From Microvirga zambiensis WSM3693 (GTDB lineage Bacteria; Pseudomonadota; Alphaproteobacteria; Rhizobiales; Beijerinckiaceae), in the NCBI RefSeq assembly GCF_016735695.1, contig NZ_JAERQD010000049.1:1-42982 (forward strand): a stretch of DNA of 42,982 bases, given 5' to 3'. The position numbers and the translations under genes are program-made. The notes below the pieces were generated by a model. It saw only the letters and a program-made list of their open reading frames with translations, did no database searches and was not told the DNA's origin. The first letter of the stretch is position 1; each line of letters begins with the position of its first letter. Of this stretch, positions 38,712 through 42,982 are shown in pieces.

Positions 38712-40392
38712 ATGCTGGGTGGGCCTCGCGGATTTTCGCGGCCTCGCGCCGCGCCTCCACAAGCCGACCGAGTTGGGCATAGCTCGCCGCCAGGATCCGA
38801 CGCCCCTCGGTGGGGTTCTGCATACTATTGATGGTATGCACTGCGTCCTCATAGCGACCCAGTTTGTAATAGGCGCCGCCAAGGTGCCAGAGATACTGGT
38901 CAGGGTAAAAGGGGTTGAGTCGCTTGGCTTTGTCGAGCAGTGCAACGGCCTTTGCAGCCTCGCCTGAATGGGCCAGTGCGTCAGCCATGTCGGACATAAG
39001 ATCGGCGTCGTTCGGGTTAAGGCCGAGTGCCCGGTGGTACGCGCTCAAGGCTGCATCGTGCTCCTTGCGGTAGAGGTGCGCAAATCCGAGTTCACCGAAA
39101 CCTCGTGCGTCCGTAGGATCAACCTCGATAGCCGATTGCGCGAGATTGAGCGCTGCATCCAGGGCCTTTTCTCGCGTCTCAGTCCAGCTGTAACGCCAGT
39201 CGATGTTGAGCGTGCGCGACTTTGCGGCCATCGCCCTCGCATAATGGGGATCGACCTTGAGCGCGCTCTCATAGAGTAATCGGGCCCGACGGTTCTCTTC
39301 TCGGGTATAGTGGAAAATGTGCTGCTGGCCCTGTAGTACGAGGCTATAAGCCCTCAGGTCGGAGGGGCCGACCTGCTGCATCCGTTCCCATTCCGAGACA
39401 TGAATGCTCACCGCCGTCGCGGAGGCGATGATCTGAGTAATTTCGTCTTGAAGCTCGAGGATATTTTCGAATTCGCGGTTGTATTGCTCGCCCCAGATAG
39501 TCCGGTCTCTCTCAGCATCAATGAGCTGGATGCCGATACGGATACGGTTCCCCGCCACGCGCACCGTGCCAGCGACCACGTACCGCACGCCAAGCTCCCG
39601 CGCCGCATGCAGCGGCGTCTCCGAAGCTCCCCCGACCACATAGGCTGAATTGCGAGAAATCACGAAGAAGTCGTGGAAGCGCGAAAGACTCGTTGTGATG
39701 TCGTCGGTGAACCCATCAGCAAGCCAATACCACGCTGGGTTGTTACCCTGGAACCGGAATGGTAGGACGACGACGGACGCTTCCGCGACAAGTGGGCAGT
39801 TCGGCTGCTCCGGCGCTGCCATTCGCCTGAGGCCAGTGGTCATCGCTGCCGCGGTCGCATCCTCTTGAACCTGAAAAATGTCGACAGGTTCGCGGACGTT
39901 CTTGAGGCGCTGTGCCCCGAGATAGGAGTAGCCGAATCCAAGTTTGTCACAGACCTGATCGTAGACCGCCGCGGAGATACAGACCTGTCCTGGCCGCGCG
40001 TGTGCTTCAATTCGTGCGGCAATATTCACGCTGTCGCCGCCGACTTGTCCGTCGTCGAATAGAATCTCGCCGAGATTGATGCCGATCCTGAAGAGAATCT
40101 GCCGATCCTCTGAAGTCCCCTCGTTGAGGACCCGCATCTGCTTCTGAAACCTCATCGCACAGCCCACGGCCGCTAGGGCGCTTCCGAATAGGAGGAAGAG
40201 CCCGTCACCACTGACCTGCTGGACCTCTCCATCGCACTCCTGCGCGATCTGCTTAAAGATCTGGATCCGCTCCTTGACGGCGTGCCAAGTGCCGATCTCA
40301 TCGTCGCCCATGAGCCGTGTATAATCGACGATGTCAGCAAACAGCATCACACCAAATCGGCGATGCGGAGCGATCTGATCTACATCCGGCAT
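38620..40392 (-). CDS. Adenylate/guanylate cyclase with TolB-like and TPR domains
   Basis: This 590-aa protein starts with a class III cyclase domain (about residues 10-185): metal-binding Asp20 in LFADIVDYTRLM and Asp63 in SGDGLFLLF, and the transition-state pair Asn123/Arg127 in GDSVNIAARIEA. Residues about 205-345 (VVVLPFRF, LADGFTDDITTSLSRF) form a TolB/FlgO-like domain, and the C-terminal part contains TPR helices (about 380-580). Such multi-domain cyclases are common in Rhizobiales and produce cAMP; the signal sensed is unknown. It converges on the YcaO-TfuA operon with a 66-bp gap after tfuA. Confidence 0.9.
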   Translation of the reverse strand: MPDVDQIAPHRRFGVMLFADIVDYTRLMGDDEIGTWHAVKERIQIFKQIAQECDGEVQQVSGDGLFLLFGSALAAVGCAMRFQKQMRVLNEGTSEDRQILFRIGINLGEILFDDGQVGGDSVNIAARIEAHARPGQVCISAAVYDQVCDKLGFGYSYLGAQRLKNVREPVDIFQVQEDATAAAMTTGLRRMAAPEQPNCPLVAEASVVVLPFRFQGNNPAWYWLADGFTDDITTSLSRFHDFFVISRNSAYVVGGASETPLHAARELGVRYVVAGTVRVAGNRIRIGIQLIDAERDRTIWGEQYNREFENILELQDEITQIIASATAVSIHVSEWERMQQVGPSDLRAYSLVLQGQQHIFHYTREENRRARLLYESALKVDPHYARAMAAKSRTLNIDWRYSWTETREKALDAALNLAQSAIEVDPTDARGFGELGFAHLYRKEHDAALSAYHRALGLNPNDADLMSDMADALAHSGEAAKAVALLDKAKRLNPFYPDQYLWHLGGAYYKLGRYEDAVHTINSMQNPTEGRRILAASYAQLGRLVEARREAAKIREAHPAFNVDRWAAVQPDRLEFDTMHFVEGLRRAGL

Positions 40393-41164
40393 AGCGACAA
40401 CTCAAGGCCAAGACGGGAGCATGGTCAGCCGAATTCCGCGGCAACCTGGACTCCGAATTTACCAGCGATCAAGCCGACGGAGCAAGCTATCAGTGGAGCT
40501 ATACTGGACGGTTCAAGTTGTCGCAAACTGAAGTCGATGAGAGCTCCCTACAATTCCGAAGCCTGGGTGACTTCTCTCATTGTTGAGCAGCCGATGAAAC
40601 ATAGTTTCCATAGCCGCATCTCCGACTGCCAACAGTTGAGCTGTGGAACAAACTAGCTAAGTTGGAGGCCCAGCGAAGCTGGTGGTAATGGGTATGGCGC
40701 TGCTCGGCCAAGCAGGAAGCAAGTATTCTGTCAATACGTCGCACGCATGATGATCTTTCAGTAAATTAGACATTGCTTGTTCGCATGCCATCTAACCGAA
40801 TCCATAAGCATATCCGCTTGACGATTAATATTTGCAGGTGCGTGATCAGCGGGTTGCTCAAGGGCTGCCGTCCAGCCCGTTACTGGCTTTTGAGAACTCA
40901 GGCCACTGACGCCACCATGCCAGCCGATACTCAACATCCTGTCTTTGACCCGAAAAACGGCAGTTGGGGAGTTTTTCAAAATCGGCACTACTGAGACGTA
41001 AGCCTGAGGGCAGCAATCCTGCCGGAACCGGACTTTCCGTAAGAGCACCGAATATTAGCGCGCTCGCTTCTCTGTGGACTGCGGGGAAAAATCTCAGGCC
41101 TTATTGGCTTTCCTATCCTGAGAGAGAATGTTCACTGTCCGTTCTAATTGAGCTGGGCAGGATC
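40393..41164. other. 772-bp region without a convincing gene
   Basis: Open frames on both strands (for example 40758-41048 minus and 40773-40994 plus) overlap each other, lack good starts and show no family pattern. The part at 40393-40500 must hold the cyclase promoter. Local AT content rises around 40745-40830. No inverted repeats of IS ends are visible. Confidence 0.5.
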
Positions 41165-41350
41165 ATGTCACGGACCACCAAATTGACGGTCGAACAGGTG
41201 TTGGAGGCGAGACTGCGCTACGCAGCCGGCGAGCGAAATCTGAAGAAGCTGGCTCAGACTTACCGGGTCGGACGCTCGACCATAACCAACGCCGTGCTCG
41301 GCTATACCTTCAAGGATCTGCCCATGCCGCCTCGGGGCCGCCTGTCGTGA
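41165..41350 (+). CDS. Small helix-turn-helix protein
   Basis: This 61-aa protein (MSRTTKLTVEQVLEARLRYA) has a single HTH: ERNLKKLAQTYRVGRSTITNAVLG, in which the last helix is the expected recognition helix. It resembles phage and transposon DNA-binding modules. Its stop overlaps a GTG (GTGA) that starts the zinc-ribbon gene, so the two are co-translated. Confidence 0.72.
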   Translation: MSRTTKLTVEQVLEARLRYAAGERNLKKLAQTYRVGRSTITNAVLGYTFKDLPMPPRGRLS

Positions 41351-41604
41351 CGAGAGTCGGCGATCTGAAGCGCTTGGGAAAGGAAGGGCTCGAGGTCCAC
41401 TGCTCTGGCTGCGGTTGGACCGTCATCCATTGGTGGACAACGTTGGGTGTCGGAGGCGGTGAAGATGTGGATCGCGTGATCAGACGCCTGCGCTGCAAAC
41501 GATGCGATAGCCGTCCAAATCCTTCCGATGTGAACCCTTATAGCCAGAAAGATGCGTATGGGCACATGGGCCTCGGAGGCTACAGCTACCCGAAACCCAA
41601 TTGA
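41347..41604 (+). CDS. Small zinc-ribbon protein
   Basis: This 85-aa protein has two CxxC knuckles: CSGCGW near residue 20 and CKRCDSR near residue 50, which would bind one zinc. The rest is Gly-rich. GTG start, coupled to the HTH gene. A nucleic-acid-binding or recruitment role is plausible but not shown. Confidence 0.7.
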   Translation: MTRVGDLKRLGKEGLEVHCSGCGWTVIHWWTTLGVGGGEDVDRVIRRLRCKRCDSRPNPSDVNPYSQKDAYGHMGLGGYSYPKPN

Positions 41605-41765
41605 AACAAGAAGGCCCTCCAAAGCCAAAGCTCGGGAGGCCAAGTTTAGGAAGGAGACACCCGCCCCGGGGCCGGGCCGTCGCATCCGCCCCGCTGCTTA
41701 GACCATCTGGCCTAATTGACGGCCTGAACGTCCGGCTCAATCCTTAGACACGGTTGCGCTCAAGA

Positions 41766-42164
41766 ATGCGTGGAGCCGACCTGAGGGCGATGATGGGGCA
41801 ACTAGTTCAATTCGGTAAACGCCAGCCTGAGCGCCCACCCCCGAGCTTTAGACATTCGACCGATAGGCGAGGGAAGCAGATTAAGGGCCGCCCGAGCAAC
41901 AATCAGAGGAAGCGCGCGCGCTCTTGGGTTCCTGTCATCCTCGGAGGCTTCTTTCTGGCAGGCGTCATCAGCGTTGGTCTTGGTCCACAACTTAGCGGGT
42001 GCACGATCAAAGGGAACATCAGCGTCAATACAGGCGAGCGGATCTACCACGTACTTGGCCAAGAATTTTATTCGGAAACGAGGATCGACTTGCTCAAAGG
42101 CGAGCGCTGGTTCTGCTCTGAGGACGAAGCTCGAAAGGCGGGCTGGCGTAAGTCACGGGTTTAA
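41766..42164 (+). CDS. Membrane protein with thermonuclease-associated C-terminal domain
   Basis: From the ATG at 41766 this is a 132-aa protein; an ATG at 41787 and a TTG at 41754 are possible. A basic N-terminus is followed by a transmembrane helix (about residues 55-73, VPVILGGFFLAGVISVG) and a domain with CTIKGNISVNTGERIYHVLG and KGERWFCSEDEARKAGWRKSR. That domain is often the C-terminal module of thermonuclease-family and ExoI-like rhizobial proteins. Two Cys bracket the domain. Function is unknown. Confidence 0.75.
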   Translation: MRGADLRAMMGQLVQFGKRQPERPPPSFRHSTDRRGKQIKGRPSNNQRKRARSWVPVILGGFFLAGVISVGLGPQLSGCTIKGNISVNTGERIYHVLGQEFYSETRIDLLKGERWFCSEDEARKAGWRKSRV

Positions 42165-42223
42165 CCTCCCTTGGACAATGGGGCGTAGTCCCCTTCTGCT
42201 GCTTCTCTTTCAGAGAACGCCCA

Positions 42224-42242
42224 CTCTCCCGGACAGGGAGAG
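42224..42242. repeat. CTCTCCC hairpin repeat
   Basis: CTCTCCC, loop GGACA, GGGAGAG. The same core recurs at 42561 with the same loop and more loosely at 19075-19192. Confidence 0.6.
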
Positions 42243-42309
42243 GAGAGGATGGCCGATTGAACGTTTTGCGGCCCCCTGAGTCTACTTCTCCCGAAGGAAG
42301 GAGGGAGAG

Positions 42310-42585
42310 GTGAATTGGCAGCTAATTGAAACAGCCCCGAAGGATGGCACACGGGTGTTGGTCTATCTCCCCGACGGGAAGCAAGCCGTGGCCTGGTGGG
42401 AATTAGAGTTCGAACCAATATTGTGGGACCAGAGCCGCGAGGATTCAAAGTACCGTTCTGCATGGACGGATGGAACGATGGCCTCGTGGGCCTGTGAGGA
42501 GATGCGAGAGTTAAACCCGACCCACTGGATGCCCCTTCCAGAACCACCCGCCTCCCTCCGCTCTCCCGGACAGGGAGGGGAGTAG
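42310..42585 (+). CDS. DUF551-like small protein
   Basis: This 91-aa protein has WQLIETAPKDGTRVLVYLPD and NPTHWMPLPEPP, typical of DUF551-like proteins common on phages and plasmids. Start is GTG preceded by GGAGGGAGAG. Its last residues (RSPGQGGE) and stop are coded by a CTCTCCC repeat, so the repeat has been used as the gene end. Confidence 0.78.
   Translation: MNWQLIETAPKDGTRVLVYLPDGKQAVAWWELEFEPILWDQSREDSKYRSAWTDGTMASWACEEMRELNPTHWMPLPEPPASLRSPGQGGE
42561..42582. repeat. CTCTCCC hairpin repeat overlapping a gene end
   Basis: CTCTCCC-GGACA-GGGAGGGGAG sits inside the last codons of the DUF551-like gene. Loop and stem match the copy at 42224. Confidence 0.6.
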
Positions 42586-42587
42586 CT

Positions 42588-42657
42588 GCCCTCCGTCAGC
42601 CCAAAGGCTTCGTTGGGAAAGTGGTGTTCTAGGCTCAGGCAGCCCACTATGGTGTGA
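42588..42657 (+). repeat. Upstream element B (shared with 30943-31013)
   Basis: This 70-bp segment ends CTATGGTGTGA, right before the partial gene, and keeps the AGCC-CAAA-GGCT hairpin. It is the second copy of the element in front of the DUF2513 gene. Confidence 0.6.
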
Positions 42658-42982
42658 TTGGGAAATTATGCGGGGCTGCTCTTGGGCTGGTTATCCATAT
42701 TTGGTGAGACCGAGTTTATTGCCGCTGTAGTCAGCTCAGTCGTCGGCGGCGGCATTGCATATCTCATGCAGCGATCAGCTACCGGAAAGGAGGATCGACG
42801 TCGTTCCGCTGAGAGAAAAGAGGCGCAACAGGCTCTTGGGCAATCTCTGTTGATCAAGACGATCCGCATCCAGAGCAATATCGGGGCGATTCAGAAATAC
42901 ATTACGGTGGGTTCAACCGGTCAGTGCACCATGATTGATTTCGTTGCGCTTCGGGAGAACTACTCATGGCACGCATGGGTCG
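42658..42982 (+). CDS. Partial membrane-anchored protein, cut by window edge
   Basis: An uninterrupted frame from a possible TTG at 42658 runs off the right edge. It reads GLLLGWLSIFGETEFIAAVV, SSVVGGGIAYLMQRS, then a charged coiled-coil (GKEDRRRSAERKEAQQALG) and IRIQSNIGAIQKYITVG. One transmembrane segment and a soluble helical domain are predicted. Start is uncertain, and the 3' end is not in the window. Confidence 0.6.
   Translation, partial: MGNYAGLLLGWLSIFGETEFIAAVVSSVVGGGIAYLMQRSATGKEDRRRSAERKEAQQALGQSLLIKTIRIQSNIGAIQKYITVGSTGQCTMIDFVALRENYSWHAWV

Noticed and set aside
40758..41048. Overlapping ORFs on both strands (96 codons minus, 73 plus)
   Set aside because: They lie over each other, lack good ribosome sites and have no recognisable domain.

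Overview
The window reads as a chromosomal segment of a GC-rich alphaproteobacterium, most likely Hyphomicrobiales (Rhizobiales). Three things point there: the sdhCDAB and mdh-sucCD-sucA-sucB-lpdA gene orders, an Omp19-type lipoprotein of the Brucella kind, and a ZapE-like ATPase downstream of it. A Methylobacteriaceae genus such as Microvirga would fit, but the genus is an inference I cannot test here.

Bases 1-21080 are conserved core, mostly on the minus strand. Reading leftwards from the right: yggT, a DUF167 gene and folD; a secreted endostatin/lectin-like protein and a LysR regulator (plus strand); sdhC-sdhD-sdhA-sdhB with a clear terminator; an Omp19-like lipoprotein; zapE overlapping a TetR regulator; then mdh-sucC-sucD-sucA-(YciI)-sucB-lpdA and tdk. 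This joins three TCA-cycle enzymes, the whole 2-oxoglutarate dehydrogenase complex and succinate dehydrogenase within about 17 kb. A dispersed palindromic repeat of about 90 bp occupies three gene junctions in these operons, the zapE/omp19 gap, and twice the region beyond tdk. A 24-bp perfect palindrome separates sucD and sucA.

A tRNA-Ala(CGC) at 21005-21080 ends the core. Beyond it the sequence changes to an accessory region: mixed strands, small orphan genes, lower GC in places and several broken genes. Bases 21476-28608 carry a lipoprotein, an unknown 416-aa protein and prophage-like pieces (two terminase-small-subunit-like proteins, an XRE repressor with a palindromic candidate operator, a 610-aa virion-like protein with repeated PWE motifs). 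No integrase, large terminase or capsid gene was found. Bases 28914-34464 hold two RTX-type secreted proteins with the same C-terminal domain, a DUF2513 protein, an HD-domain protein and at least three decayed genes (a DUF7696-like remnant, an SRAP peptidase and a thermonuclease).

The most distinctive locus is at 34801-38553: a tightly coupled operon of a secreted trypsin-like protease, a small cysteine-free protein with a Tat-like signal, a YcaO enzyme and a TfuA protein. YcaO-TfuA pairs are known to modify peptide backbones, typically by thioamidation, but this operon lacks the usual RiPP partners and an obvious short precursor peptide. It faces a convergent adenylate cyclase-TolB-like-TPR protein. 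The right end (41165-42982) carries a small HTH/zinc-ribbon pair, a membrane protein with a C-terminal domain often linked to thermonucleases, a DUF551-like protein, and a membrane-anchored gene cut by the window edge.
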